Positions 51,118-60,811 of a DNA stretch of 64,000 nt are shown piece after piece (position 1 is the stretch's first letter; the number at the start of each line of letters is the position of its first letter). The notes under the pieces were generated by a model, which saw only the letters and a list, made by a program, of their open reading frames with translations, ran no database searches and had not been told where the DNA came from. The position numbers and the translations under genes are program-made. The stretch comes from Aggregatimonas sangjinii (lineage in GTDB: Bacteria; Bacteroidota; Bacteroidia; Flavobacteriales; Flavobacteriaceae), in assembly GCF_005943945.1 (NCBI RefSeq), contig NZ_CP040710.1, forward strand, positions 4,385,501-4,449,500, read 5' to 3'.

Positions 51118-52515
51118 ATGAGACGGTTCCTAAAAGTTGTCCTCATAATTTTAGCCCTTTTTGCCATTGCATATTTCGGGTACAAAGAACTTCAGCAAAC
51201 GAGTTCTTTGCTCGGTAAGGTACATGTTAATGCTGATAGTGCCATAAAAATCGGGATTCATGACATAAAGGAAACTTTGATCTTGGATGCACTTGCCGCG
51301 CCCTTATTTTATTACGAGCAGACAAAATTTTCGAAATCCGATGATGAAGATGCGCCTGACAAGGGTATCGATTTGTCTCCTTACAACCTTGTTCTTTTCA
51401 CGGTTCCAGATATCGAAAACACTTTTTTTGGCACCCTTGAAATAAAGGATTCGAAGTCATTTGAAGCGTATATCGCCAAAGAACTGGAAAAAAAATCAGC
51501 TACGGTCGACGAGACTCCAAATTCGGATTACCAATTCGCCAAAATTGAAAAATCGAAAATTATTTTGGCATGGAATACCGAACAGCTGGTTTTTGCCCTA
51601 GCTCTAGATCAGAAACCGGAATCATTCCATTCTATTTTTAAGGATGTCCTGACCGATGGAAAAACGATTTCCGATGGTGATCATTCCTTGATTACGGCAC
51701 TTGCGGATCATGATAATCATGTGATCTTTGCAAATTCAAGCGGCAACATTACTCTTGATTTCGAGGATGGAAAGGCTCTTATCGCTGGAAATATCCTTAC
51801 CGACAACCCGCAAAGATTTCAATCGGAAATCAGTATTGACAGCATACCCGATACATCTTTTATGATGTATTTGGATGCGAATTTTGAAAACGCCTTGAAC
51901 AAGGAAAAAGTCGTAAATGTCTTAGAATCCGTTTCATTTTTTCAAAAGAACGCCTTGAACGTATCGGAGTTGGCCAACCGCACCAACGGTTTCCTTAGCC
52001 TGGCGATTGCTGGTACGACCAAGCAATTGGACACGGTCATCACCTATGACTATGACGACAATTTCGAAAAGGTCGAGGAACTTTCCCTGCAAGAGCGACA
52101 AGTACCCAAGGCACACATCACCCTAGGTGGGGAAAATCAAAGTTTAAAGGACTATCTGATTGCACAAAAGGCAATCGACACCAACGGAATCTTCAAGCCT
52201 TTTCCTCTTTACACGCTTTATGTGAAGGAAGGGTCCATGAATACCGTTTTTGACACATTTGAAGAAAACCTCGTTGCTCAGAAACAACTTAGTTCAAGCT
52301 TTTTTGGTTGTCGCATCGATTTTCGAAAACTGACTGCTGATATGGATGTTCCGCGATTGGGTCCCTACGTTGCCGATTTAAGGGAAATGAAAGTATTCGC
52401 TACACAAAAAGAAGGAAACCAGGTGATGGTGCATGGGGAGCTGACCGCAACTCATCCCAATATCAATATCCTCTCACAACTGGCGCTAAAAAAGCCTCTA
52501 GATTCCATTCAATAA
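51118..52515 (+). CDS. Membrane-anchored DUF4836-neighbour protein
   Basis: 465 aa. One N-terminal transmembrane helix (residues 5-22) anchors a large periplasmic domain. Its opening (KVHVNADSAIKIGIHDIKETLI) and its repeat of about 200 residues look like a distant relative of the preceding DUF4836 protein. It starts 13 bases after that gene. No catalytic motif was found. Third gene of a three-gene envelope operon. Confidence 0.72.
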   Translation: MRRFLKVVLIILALFAIAYFGYKELQQTSSLLGKVHVNADSAIKIGIHDIKETLILDALAAPLFYYEQTKFSKSDDEDAPDKGIDLSPYNLVLFTVPDIENTFFGTLEIKDSKSFEAYIAKELEKKSATVDETPNSDYQFAKIEKSKIILAWNTEQLVFALALDQKPESFHSIFKDVLTDGKTISDGDHSLITALADHDNHVIFANSSGNITLDFEDGKALIAGNILTDNPQRFQSEISIDSIPDTSFMMYLDANFENALNKEKVVNVLESVSFFQKNALNVSELANRTNGFLSLAIAGTTKQLDTVITYDYDDNFEKVEELSLQERQVPKAHITLGGENQSLKDYLIAQKAIDTNGIFKPFPLYTLYVKEGSMNTVFDTFEENLVAQKQLSSSFFGCRIDFRKLTADMDVPRLGPYVADLREMKVFATQKEGNQVMVHGELTATHPNINILSQLALKKPLDSIQ

Positions 52516-52547
52516 GTCATTAGATACCGAAGAAACGGTATGCACTT

Positions 52548-52565
52548 ACCGACCGGTAGGTCGGT
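52548..52565. promoter_or_regulatory. Repressor-type palindrome ACCGACC-GGTA-GGTCGGT
   Basis: Perfect 7-4-7 inverted repeat with TGCA on both sides, in the intergenic region after the DUF4836 operon. A second perfect palindrome GACCAGCTGGTC is at 52677-52688 and shares the GACC/GGTC half-site. The pattern resembles TetR-family operators, but no regulator gene is adjacent. Confidence 0.45.
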
Positions 52566-52781
52566 TGGTGTTGCATGATGTCGATAAGCCCCCATCTTTA
52601 TTGTGCTTCGTCGATGAACGACCCCCAATAATCGAGGGTTGTTTTAAGGGGTGTTATTTCTTCTTAATCCAAAATAGACCAGCTGGTCGGTTTAGGGTAT
52701 ATGAGATCGTTTTTCTTCTTTCCGTATGAAATGCCGCTACCAAGCCGCCCCGCACCACATATTTGTTCGTAATTTAGTCTT

Positions 52782-53897
52782 ATGAACCTAAGTTATTGGG
52801 AGTATAAGACCTGGCTGTACAATGTAGATTTTACCATTATAGGTAGCGGCATTGTTGGCCTGAACACGGCCCTATCCCTAAGTATCCGTTTTCCTAAAGC
52901 CAAAATACTGGTGTTGGAGAAGGGAATTTTGCCTCAGGGCGCCAGTACTAAAAATGCGGGATTTGCCTGTTTTGGAAGTATTTCGGAAGTTTTGTCCGAT
53001 TTGCGGCAGCATTCCGAGCAAGAGGTGCAGCAGTTGGTTCAAAAGCGATATGATGGCATTCGAATGCTACGTAAAAATTTAGGTGATGCCGCTATCGATT
53101 TTCAACAACTTGGGGGGCATGAGCTTTTCGTGGAAAAAGGGCAAGAACTGTTCGAAGAGTGCATGGAGAGCATTTCCAAGATGAATGAACTGTTGTATCC
53201 CGTTTTCGGGGTCAATGCCTTTCAGACGAATGCCAACAGCTTTCGTTTTAAAAACATCAACGAGCAATACATTACCAACGTACTGGAAGGGCAAATCGAT
53301 ACGGGTAAAATGATGGTCTCCCTTTTACGGAAAGTACAACAGAATAATGTGCAACTACTGAACGGGGTTTCCGTAGAAGAGATTGATGACAATGGAGGTT
53401 CGGTTACCGTAAAAACGGACCAATTTGAATTTAACTCTAAAAAGATTCTGATGGCGACCAACGGTTTCGCGGCACAACTGCTACAGGAAGACATTCAGCC
53501 CGCACGTGCGCAGGTGATATTGACCAAACCAATCCAAAACCTTCACATAAAAGGCACTTTTCATTTGGATGAAGGCTACTATTACTTTCGAAACATCGAT
53601 AACCGCATTCTTTTCGGAGGTGGAAGAAATCTTGATATCGAGAACGAAACGACCTATAAATTCGGAAAAACCGATGTGATTCAGAAGCAATTAAAAAAAC
53701 TATTGAAGGAAGTCATTTTACCCGAAACCCAATTTGAACTAGACCGAAGCTGGAGTGGGATTATGGGTGTTGGCAACCAAAAAAGACCGATTGTAAAACA
53801 GGTATCGAACAATGTGTACTGTGGAGTGCGGTTGGGAGGAATGGGAATCGCCATAGGTAGTTCGGTAGGAAATGAATTGGCCGATCTTATAGACTAA
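52782..53897 (+). CDS. FAD-dependent oxidoreductase (DAO family)
   Basis: 371 aa. Rossmann FAD motif GSGIVGLNTALSLS with the acidic Glu in LVLEKG, followed by STKNAGFACFGS which in this family lies over the flavin, and a C-terminal GVRLGGMGIAIGSSVG. The family includes glycine and D-amino-acid oxidases and dehydrogenases. The substrate is unknown. The next gene starts 5 bases later. Confidence 0.88.
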   Translation: MNLSYWEYKTWLYNVDFTIIGSGIVGLNTALSLSIRFPKAKILVLEKGILPQGASTKNAGFACFGSISEVLSDLRQHSEQEVQQLVQKRYDGIRMLRKNLGDAAIDFQQLGGHELFVEKGQELFEECMESISKMNELLYPVFGVNAFQTNANSFRFKNINEQYITNVLEGQIDTGKMMVSLLRKVQQNNVQLLNGVSVEEIDDNGGSVTVKTDQFEFNSKKILMATNGFAAQLLQEDIQPARAQVILTKPIQNLHIKGTFHLDEGYYYFRNIDNRILFGGGRNLDIENETTYKFGKTDVIQKQLKKLLKEVILPETQFELDRSWSGIMGVGNQKRPIVKQVSNNVYCGVRLGGMGIAIGSSVGNELADLID

Positions 53898-53902
53898 TTG
53901 GT

Positions 53903-54352
53903 ATGATGATCAAAGAACAACTCTACGCATTTTGTAAGCGCTATATCGAAAATCGACTTTCAAACATACAGGATAGCATCAAAGGCATTCAAGAAGCTCT
54001 GAATTCCGAAACAAAAAGTAGTGCGGGAGACAAACACGAAACGGGTCGTGCCATGCTGCAACTGGAACGGGAGAAATTAGGCCAACAATTGGCAGAGGCG
54101 GAAAAAATGGAGACTACATTATCTAGAATACCTATTGCCCGGCCATCGGCCGTTGTTACTTTAGGCAGTTGGGTAAAGGCCTCGAAGGCCGACTATTTCT
54201 TGGCGGTATCGGCAGGGGAATGCGTCATCGGGGATGACCACGTCTTCTGTATATCGGCGGCCACACCGATTGGCGTGCATGTCTTCGGAAAGTCAGTTGG
54301 TGACTTCTTTACTTTTAATGGGGAGCGCATCGAAATTCTTGAAATACGATAA
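53903..54352 (+). CDS. GreA/GreB C-terminal-domain-like protein
   Basis: 149 aa. The first 80 residues form a coiled coil (SIKGIQEALNSETKSSAGDKHETGRAMLQ with a GreA-like loop region). The second half (TLGSWVKASKADYFLAVSAG, ISAATPIGVHVFGKSVGDFF) resembles the FKBP-like C-terminal domain of transcript-cleavage factors. It may be a small RNA-polymerase secondary-channel-like protein. Database entries in flavobacteria sometimes carry a misleading name (3-oxoacyl-ACP synthase), for which the sequence gives no support. Confidence 0.65.
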   Translation: MMIKEQLYAFCKRYIENRLSNIQDSIKGIQEALNSETKSSAGDKHETGRAMLQLEREKLGQQLAEAEKMETTLSRIPIARPSAVVTLGSWVKASKADYFLAVSAGECVIGDDHVFCISAATPIGVHVFGKSVGDFFTFNGERIEILEIR

Positions 54353-54379
54353 ATCTGAAAACTTGGGAATAGCGGTTTT

Positions 54380-54784
54380 TTAATCCCAGCTCGGCTTGGC
54401 GCGATTTGCTTTTTTCTGTGCGTTCCGTTTTTTGGAGGCTATCCGTTTTTCAATAGCCGATCTTTTGGGTCTGGTCTTCCTTCTTTTTTTAGGAATTTTT
54501 ATCGCGTTTTCCAGAAGCTCGAGCAATCGTTTGATGACAAGCTCTTTATTCTTGTGCTGGCTGCGACTTTCGTCACATTGTAGCAGTAAAACATGTTCTT
54601 TGGTAAGACGGTTACCCAACTTGAGCAAGATGCGGTTTTTTTCTTGTTGGGTCAGCCCGTTGGAATTTTGGACTACAAAAGAGAGTTCGATTTTGGTAGC
54701 GACCTTATTTACATGTTGACCGCCGGCACCACTGCTGCGTACCGCTTTGAAATTCAATTCCTGTATAATCCGGTCTTTATCCAG
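54380..54784 (-). CDS. arfB: Peptidyl-tRNA hydrolase ArfB (alternative ribosome rescue)
   Basis: Family match is clear: FKAVRSSGAGGQHVNKVATKIELSF with the intact GGQ motif and a basic C-terminal tail (KKRRKTRPKRSAIEKR, KKANRAKPSWD) that enters the mRNA channel. No in-frame ATG precedes the GGQ domain. Possible starts are TTG 54757 or CTG 54784, the latter giving the standard length of about 134 aa with DKDRIIQELNF in front. An in-frame TAG lies a few codons upstream. The start was set at CTG by length; TTG is equally possible. Confidence 0.8.
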   Translation of the reverse strand: MDKDRIIQELNFKAVRSSGAGGQHVNKVATKIELSFVVQNSNGLTQQEKNRILLKLGNRLTKEHVLLLQCDESRSQHKNKELVIKRLLELLENAIKIPKKRRKTRPKRSAIEKRIASKKRNAQKKANRAKPSWD

Positions 54785-54890
54785 TTTCTATATTTTGGAT
54801 AAAAATACGTAAAACAGGGCTTTTCACGCTTTTGTACTATGCTTTAGGAAAGGTCTTTTGGTCTCGAAAAGGCGATTTAAGCACAGGTTA

Positions 54891-55868
54891 TCACATACCC
54901 GACATTCGCTTATTGATAACTTCTATAGCGATATTCAAGAAAATATGCGAACCTTCTTCAATGACCATGTGGTGGTGAAAATAAATCTTTTGATTTTCAT
55001 AGATACCTTCGATAAGGTAATGCCCGCCCATGTAGAAAGAACTTGTGACGGTAACCTCCAGACCTGACTTTTCGGAGACCTTGAATTCGTGGGCATAGAC
55101 GATAATACGCCTCTTTGTATCGGCATACGACTTGATAATGTTTATCGGGATTTTGTTGGCCTCGCCAAATAGTGAAGCGATATAGATATCCTGTGGTCTT
55201 TGGTATAGGTTTTTCGGATTGTCCTTAGCGATGATCTTCGTATTCCTTAAGACGACTACCCTATCTGCAAATGGCAGCATGTCGTTATGATCATGGGTTG
55301 CCGTAAGCACGGTTACCCCTTTCTTTCTAAGGTATTGGAATAAGGTTCTACGAAGGGTGTTCTTACGAAAGTTATCGATGTGGCTAAAGGGCTCGTCTAG
55401 CAACAATATATCCGGTTCTTGTGCCAATACCCGAGCTAGGGCAACACGTTGTTGCTGGCCACCACTCAAATATTTCACTTTTGTTTTGGCAAAAGGAACC
55501 ATTTCGATCATCTGCAAAAGTTCATCGGTGCGCTCTTTTAGTGCTTCAGGCTCAAAATGGGAAAGGTATTGCGAAATGTTTTCGGCTACGGTAGTATAAG
55601 GCATCAAATCAAAGTCCTGTGAGAGGTATTTCATATAAGGCTCTCCTGGAACTAGATTGTACAGCGGCCCTAATACCTGTTGTTCGCCCCAATACACTTC
55701 CCCTATGTTTATCTGCAAAAGGCCATAGATGATCTTTAGGAGGGTGCTTTTGCCGCAGCCACTTTCACCGATGATGGCAACATGTTCGCCCTTTTTTACG
55801 TTAAGATTGATATCCTCTAAAACAGGAACCTCATCATAGGCAAAAGAAACATGGTCGACGTGAAGCAT
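54891..55868 (-). CDS. ABC transporter ATP-binding protein
   Basis: 325 aa from ATG 55868; the frame extends upstream to a GTG at 55910. Walker A GESGCGKST, Q-loop in YLSQDFDLM, signature LSGGQQQR, Walker B ILLLDEPFS and the H-loop TATHD. After the ATPase about 110 residues of a TOBE-like C-terminal domain are present, as in PotA/MalK-like importers. No permease gene is adjacent, so the partner is unknown. Confidence 0.9.
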   Translation of the reverse strand: MLHVDHVSFAYDEVPVLEDINLNVKKGEHVAIIGESGCGKSTLLKIIYGLLQINIGEVYWGEQQVLGPLYNLVPGEPYMKYLSQDFDLMPYTTVAENISQYLSHFEPEALKERTDELLQMIEMVPFAKTKVKYLSGGQQQRVALARVLAQEPDILLLDEPFSHIDNFRKNTLRRTLFQYLRKKGVTVLTATHDHNDMLPFADRVVVLRNTKIIAKDNPKNLYQRPQDIYIASLFGEANKIPINIIKSYADTKRRIIVYAHEFKVSEKSGLEVTVTSSFYMGGHYLIEGIYENQKIYFHHHMVIEEGSHIFLNIAIEVINKRMSGM

Positions 55869-56051
55869 TTTTTGTATTTGGTTGAGATTCTTAGGTGCTT
55901 GTTTATACACTAGAAACGGTGATTCTAAAGAATTATTGATAGATACGCAGTTTTAGGTGTATTTAGACGAAAACATGTGATTATTTCCGAATACATAGTA
56001 GTCGTAATTCAACAAAATCGGTTTTTTAGGTTATATAATTGAACATTTTAT

Positions 56052-56059
56052 TAAATTTG
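56052..56059 (+). promoter_or_regulatory. -7 element TAAATTTG upstream of the membrane-protein gene
   Basis: TAAATTTG fits TAnnTTTG exactly. Transcription would start near 56064, about 30 bases before the TTG start at 56095. A clear -33 box is not visible. This supports the TTG start, because the first in-frame ATG is more than 100 bases further downstream. Confidence 0.4.
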
Positions 56060-56094
56060 CCGGTCCGCCAATCAATTTTAACCTACATGATGTT

Positions 56095-56778
56095 TTGAAA
56101 AGTTTCTCCCGAAAAGACACGAATCTGTGCTTGGTAATCCTACTTACCATTGATATTATTTTCTTTATAGGGCATCTCGCCCTTATTTTATACGATTGGG
56201 GAGGGCCATTCATGTCATTGACCGAAGAAGGAGGTATTCCGGAGATGTACCAATATCTTAAATTTATACTGATCATTCTGATGTGCAGTTTTTTGATCAT
56301 TAAAAAAAATCAGCACGTCTTTATCTTCTGGTTTTTGCTGTTCGTACTTTTCTTTATTGATGACGCTTTCGAGTTCCACGAGACCTGTGGCGCGTTCTTA
56401 ATGAATCTCTTTGATTTAAAAGCGTACTGGGGACTCCGGGCACAAGATTGGGGAGAGCTAACCTACGCCGCTCTATGTGGCTTAGCCCTTATACCGCTAT
56501 TGATTTTTGCCTATGTCAAAGGGAGTGACCAAATAAAAAAGGTCTTTTTGGATATTGGAATCCTTCTAGGACTCTTTTTGTTCTTTGCAATTGTCGTTGA
56601 TATGGTTCATTCTTATTTTACGGAGGCCAAAGACAACATCAGCTACTTTTTCGGAATGCTAGAGGACGGTGGAGAAATGATTTTGTTAAGTATCATCGTT
56701 TGGTACTTCTATTTTCTGATCAAAAACTCATCGGACGAACAAGTATATCTCCATCAGTATTTACTCCATAGTAAATAG
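56095..56778 (+). CDS. Polytopic membrane protein of unknown function
   Basis: 227 aa from a TTG at 56095. No in-frame ATG lies closer than GPFMSLTEE, which would remove the first transmembrane helix. About six transmembrane helices (LCLVILLTIDIIFFIGHLAL; LKFILIILMCSFLII; FIFWFLLFVLFFI; and others), with a conserved-looking DDAFEFHETCGAF loop that contains acidic and His residues. No family was recognised. Transcribed alone toward the oligopeptidase gene. Confidence 0.75.
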   Translation: MKSFSRKDTNLCLVILLTIDIIFFIGHLALILYDWGGPFMSLTEEGGIPEMYQYLKFILIILMCSFLIIKKNQHVFIFWFLLFVLFFIDDAFEFHETCGAFLMNLFDLKAYWGLRAQDWGELTYAALCGLALIPLLIFAYVKGSDQIKKVFLDIGILLGLFLFFAIVVDMVHSYFTEAKDNISYFFGMLEDGGEMILLSIIVWYFYFLIKNSSDEQVYLHQYLLHSK

Positions 56779-56806
56779 TACCAGCAGCACAGTAATCGTT
56801 TTGAAA

Positions 56807-58963
56807 TTACTCCTTGAATTCTTTTAGTACGGCCTTGCTCGGTAAATCTTCAAACCCCATATTATAGAGCGTAAAGCCGAAGATGTCGGCATACTGCGCT
56901 ATGGTCTTACTCACGGGGGTCCCGGCACCATGCCCCGCATTGGTTTCGATACGAATCAATGTCGGGTTCGTACCGGCCTGCTTTTCCTGAAGTTCCGCTG
57001 CAAATTTAAAACTGTGTGCGGGTACCACACGATCATCGTGGTCTCCGGTAGTGACCAAAGTGGCGGGGTATGCTACGCCTTTCTTTACATTGTGAACAGG
57101 GGAATATCCTTTTAAGTATTCGAACATTTCCTTGCTATCTTCTGCGGTACCGTAATCGTAAGCCCATCCGGCCCCGGCGGTAAAGGTATGATAGCGCAAC
57201 ATATCCATCACGCCCACTGCGGGCAGGGCAACTTTCATCAAATCGGGTCTTTGGGTCATTGTAGCGCCTACCAGAAGCCCACCATTACTGCCTCCTCGAA
57301 TGGCCAGATATTCAGAGGCCGTATATTTTTCACTGATTAAATATTCCGCGGCAGCGATAAAATCATCGAAAACATTTTGTTTCTGCATTTTGGTTCCGGC
57401 ATTATGCCATTTTTTTCCGTATTCCCCTCCGCCCCTGAGGTTCGGTACGGCATAAATGCCGCCTTGTTCCATCCAAACGGTATTGGCAATGCTGAACGAG
57501 GGTGTTAAACTAATATCGAAGCCGCCATAACCATAGAGTATGGTAGGATTTTTACCATTCAGCTCAAGCCCTTTTTTATGTGTAATGATCATAGGTATTT
57601 TAGTGCCGTCTTTTGAGGCATAAAAAACTTGATTGCTTTCGTAGTCATCGGGATTGAAATCTATTTCAGGTTTCCAATGCACCGCGGATTCTCCGCTCTC
57701 GACGTTATATTTAAAAGAGGTTCCCGGAGTTTTGTAGTTGGTAAAGGAATAGTAGAATTCCTTATCCTCTTTCTTCCCCCCGAAGCCGGACGCGCTGCCG
57801 ATTCCCGGTAAATTAACTTCCCGTACCAATTGACCGTTATAATCGTATTGGAGCACTTTCGAAATGGCATCGACCATATATTCCGCAAAAAAATAACCCC
57901 CTCCGGTATTCGGGGTGAGCACATTTTCCGTTTCGGGAATGAAATCTTTCCAGTTTTCTGGAGCGGGGTTCGTCGCATCAACCGTTACTATTTTTGTGTT
58001 CGGGGCATTCCTGTTCGTAACAATATATAGCTTGGAGCCTACATTTTCTATTATAGATACATCAGAATCGGTGTCGGACACCACAGGAACGAGTAATCCG
58101 TTTGGATCTTTGAGGTTTTGAATGAAAAGTTTGTTACCAGAAGTTGATGTTCTTGCCGAGAGGATCAGGTAATTCTGATCTTCGGAAACCCCGGCACCGA
58201 CATAGCGATGTTTTTCATTCGATTTTCCACCATAGACCAGTTGATCTTCTTTTTGGGGAGTTCCCAATTTGTGGAAATACACTTTGTGCTGGTCGGTTTT
58301 AGCCGACAGCTCGCTACCCTTTGGCTTATCGTAGCTAGAATAGTAAAAACCTTCATTACCTCTCCAAGACAAGCCGCTAAATTTAATGTCGACAAGGGTA
58401 TCTTCAACTATTTCTTTGGTGGCTGCGTTCAATACGATTGCTTTGCGCCAATCACTACCCCCTTCGGATATCATGTACGCGGCCATTGAACCATCCTTCG
58501 TAAAGCTAAGCCCTGCAAGCGATGTTGTGCCATCCTCGGAAAAGGTATTCGGGTCTAGGAAGACTTCCGCTTCACCACCGTCTTGCTGTCGGTAGACTAC
58601 ATATTGATTTTGCAATCCATTATTTTTATAGAAATAGGTATAGTTCCCTTCTTTGAAAGGAGAACTTACTTTTTCGTAGTTCCAGAGTTTCTCCAATCTA
58701 TTTCTTAAGTCCGCACGAAATGGAATTTTTTCCAAATAGCCAAAGGTCACCTCATTCTGCGCTTTAACCCATGCCTCGGTTTCAGGGCTGCGATCATCTT
58801 CCAGCCAACGGTAGGGGTCCTTGACCTCTGTTCCAAAATGAGTGTAAGCGGTATCGACTTTTGGAGTTAAGGGATAGTTCACGGCAATAGGTTCTTTTTT
58901 GGTTTCTGATTCACAGGAAAATAGTAAGGCGAGAACCATTAAGGTGGGATAGATTCTTTTCAT
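56807..58963 (-). CDS. Prolyl oligopeptidase, S9A family, lipoprotein
   Basis: 718 aa. Lipobox LLFSC at about residue 17. N-terminal seven-bladed propeller, then a catalytic alpha/beta-hydrolase domain with Ser559 (RGGSNGGLL), Asp643 (DHDDRVVP) and His678 (NAGHGAG). These positions are nearly identical to porcine prolyl oligopeptidase (554, 641, 680). It cleaves short peptides after proline in the envelope. Monocistronic. Confidence 0.92.
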   Translation of the reverse strand: MKRIYPTLMVLALLFSCESETKKEPIAVNYPLTPKVDTAYTHFGTEVKDPYRWLEDDRSPETEAWVKAQNEVTFGYLEKIPFRADLRNRLEKLWNYEKVSSPFKEGNYTYFYKNNGLQNQYVVYRQQDGGEAEVFLDPNTFSEDGTTSLAGLSFTKDGSMAAYMISEGGSDWRKAIVLNAATKEIVEDTLVDIKFSGLSWRGNEGFYYSSYDKPKGSELSAKTDQHKVYFHKLGTPQKEDQLVYGGKSNEKHRYVGAGVSEDQNYLILSARTSTSGNKLFIQNLKDPNGLLVPVVSDTDSDVSIIENVGSKLYIVTNRNAPNTKIVTVDATNPAPENWKDFIPETENVLTPNTGGGYFFAEYMVDAISKVLQYDYNGQLVREVNLPGIGSASGFGGKKEDKEFYYSFTNYKTPGTSFKYNVESGESAVHWKPEIDFNPDDYESNQVFYASKDGTKIPMIITHKKGLELNGKNPTILYGYGGFDISLTPSFSIANTVWMEQGGIYAVPNLRGGGEYGKKWHNAGTKMQKQNVFDDFIAAAEYLISEKYTASEYLAIRGGSNGGLLVGATMTQRPDLMKVALPAVGVMDMLRYHTFTAGAGWAYDYGTAEDSKEMFEYLKGYSPVHNVKKGVAYPATLVTTGDHDDRVVPAHSFKFAAELQEKQAGTNPTLIRIETNAGHGAGTPVSKTIAQYADIFGFTLYNMGFEDLPSKAVLKEFKE

Positions 58964-59093
58964 TTTTTATAAATTGATATGCCCTAAAAATACCACAAAA
59001 AGAAAGGAAATCGATGTATTTTACGTTTGCTTAACGTTTTTGGAAGGAGGTCTTCAATGAAATACGAAAATAATTCTATGTTAGAATATCATA

Positions 59094-60083
59094 TTATACC
59101 AATTGGTTTTTGACCAAGTATTCTGCGATTTGCACTGCGTTGGTCGCGGCACCTTTTCGTAAATTATCCGAGACGATCCACATGTTCAAGGTATTGCGCT
59201 GGGTCTCGTCCCTACGAATACGGCCTACGAAAACCTCGTCCTTATCATGTGCGTAGATTGGCATCGGATAGGTATTTGTGTCGGGATTATCCTGAACGGT
59301 TACCCCGGGTGTATCGTTTAGGAGTTGCCGCACCTCGTTCACTGTAAAATCATTTTCGAATTCAACGTTTACGGATTCCGAATGGCCTCCCGCCGTAGGA
59401 ATTCTCACTGCGGTGGCAGAGATAGAAAAAGTACGATCATCTAAAATTTTCTGGGGCTCTCGTGCAAGTTTCATCTCTTCTTTTGTGTATCCGTTTTCCA
59501 TAAAGACATCGCAATGCGGTAAAGCATTTCTGCTAATAGGATAGGGATAGGCCATTTCGCCCTTGATACCTGCAATTTCGTTCTCTAATTGGCGAACAGC
59601 TTTGACCCCAGTCCCAGATACCGATTGGTATGTAGATATAACCACACGCTTCATCTTGTACTTGATATGCAGGGGCGATAGGGCCATAACCAATTGTATG
59701 GTCGAACAGTTGGGGTTGGCGATGATTTTATCGCTCGACGTCAATTTCCCCGCGTTGATTTCTGGAACGACCAGCTTCTTATCAGGGTCCATGCGCCAAG
59801 CCGAGGAGTTATCGATTACCGTAGTGCCCACTTCGGCAAATTTGGGTGTCCATTCAAGAGAGGTATCGCCGCCCGCCGAAAAAATGGCAATTTGCGGTTT
59901 GGCCGCGACAGCGTCGGAAAGCCCGATAATGGTATGTTCTTTTCCCTTGTAGGCTAGTTTTTTTCCTACCGATCTTTCCGAGGCCACCAAGAGCAACTCG
60001 GTAATCGGAAAATTACGTTCTGCCAATACTTTGAGCATTACTTCGCCTACCATTCCGGTAGCGCCTACCACTGCGACTTTCAT
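59094..60083 (-). CDS. asd: Aspartate-semialdehyde dehydrogenase
   Basis: 329 aa from ATG 60083; a TTG one codon earlier is in frame. VAVVGATGMVGEVML is the NADP-binding start; Cys126 in NPNCSTIQL and His234 in TAGGHSESV are catalytic. It makes aspartate semialdehyde for lysine/diaminopimelate, methionine and threonine synthesis. A consensus promoter lies just upstream on the minus strand. Confidence 0.95.
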   Translation of the reverse strand: MKVAVVGATGMVGEVMLKVLAERNFPITELLLVASERSVGKKLAYKGKEHTIIGLSDAVAAKPQIAIFSAGGDTSLEWTPKFAEVGTTVIDNSSAWRMDPDKKLVVPEINAGKLTSSDKIIANPNCSTIQLVMALSPLHIKYKMKRVVISTYQSVSGTGVKAVRQLENEIAGIKGEMAYPYPISRNALPHCDVFMENGYTKEEMKLAREPQKILDDRTFSISATAVRIPTAGGHSESVNVEFENDFTVNEVRQLLNDTPGVTVQDNPDTNTYPMPIYAHDKDEVFVGRIRRDETQRNTLNMWIVSDNLRKGAATNAVQIAEYLVKNQLV

Positions 60084-60103
60084 CAACTCTCATTTTAGGT
60101 TGA

Positions 60104-60134
60104 CAAAAGTAGGCCAACCTGAACTCATGTACAA
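60104..60134 (-). promoter_or_regulatory. asd promoter
   Basis: On the minus strand TTG (60132-60134), a 20-base spacer and TACTTTTG (60104-60111) match the Bacteroidota consensus. The start codon of asd is about 20 bases downstream. Confidence 0.75.
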
Positions 60135-60261
60135 GCGTAAAAACCGTAAATCAAACAAATACAACAAAAAGTTTCAAATATAACAACCAAAATTGATTTC
60201 ATTTGACATAAAATACCGGCAACCCTATAGGTATTGATGAGCATGAAACCTACAAAAAAAG

Positions 60262-60285
60262 AACCCCCGTCTTCCGACAGGGGTT
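60262..60285 (-). terminator. Terminator after mscL
   Basis: AACCCC and GTC on the left pair with GAC and GGGGTT on the right (60262-60285) with a single mismatch and a TTCC loop. On the minus strand a seven-T run follows (A run at 60254-60260). It lies 40 bases after the mscL stop. Confidence 0.75.
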
Positions 60286-60324
60286 TGATTAGTGTAGCGG
60301 TTCTCCTGATTCAGGCGTATGACT

Positions 60325-60732
60325 TTATGATTTTTTCAACTCATCCCTAATTTCAGCGAGTAGCTCTTCTGCAGTAGGTCCTGCTGGCGCCGGTTCGGGC
60401 TCTGGCGCGCGCATCTTGTTGTACCCTTTGATAATGATAAACATTACCAAACCGATAATGACCAAACTTACGATGGTGTTGACCCACCTTCCCCACGCAA
60501 TTACCGCGGCGCCCGCTTCTTCGGCAGCAGCAAGAGAGGCAAATTCGCCATCCCCAAGAATGTAGAATAAATTGTCGAAATTAACACCTCCGGAAAAGAA
60601 ACCGACAATCGGCATCACAATATCGGATACAAACCCATTCACAACGGCACCAACGGCACCTGCCATGATAACGGCCACCGCAAACTCGATGACGTTGCCC
60701 GTCATAATAAAATCTTTGAATTCTTTTAACAT
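60325..60732 (-). CDS. mscL: Large-conductance mechanosensitive channel
   Basis: 135 aa. N-terminal amphipathic helix FKDFIMTGNVIEFAV, first transmembrane helix AVIMAGAVGAVVNGFVSDIVMP with the gate region, a periplasmic loop, second helix TIVSLVIIGLVMFIIIKG, and a C-terminal charged helix (TAEELLAEIRDELKKS). It releases solutes on hypo-osmotic shock. It lies between alr and asd on the same strand. Confidence 0.95.
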   Translation of the reverse strand: MLKEFKDFIMTGNVIEFAVAVIMAGAVGAVVNGFVSDIVMPIVGFFSGGVNFDNLFYILGDGEFASLAAAEEAGAAVIAWGRWVNTIVSLVIIGLVMFIIIKGYNKMRAPEPEPAPAGPTAEELLAEIRDELKKS

Positions 60733-60811
60733 GATTATAGTATTTTAACTGGTTAATTAGTACGCTAAAGTAGGAAAAAAATACTTCCTAATTAAAAGTT
60801 AATGAAATTCT

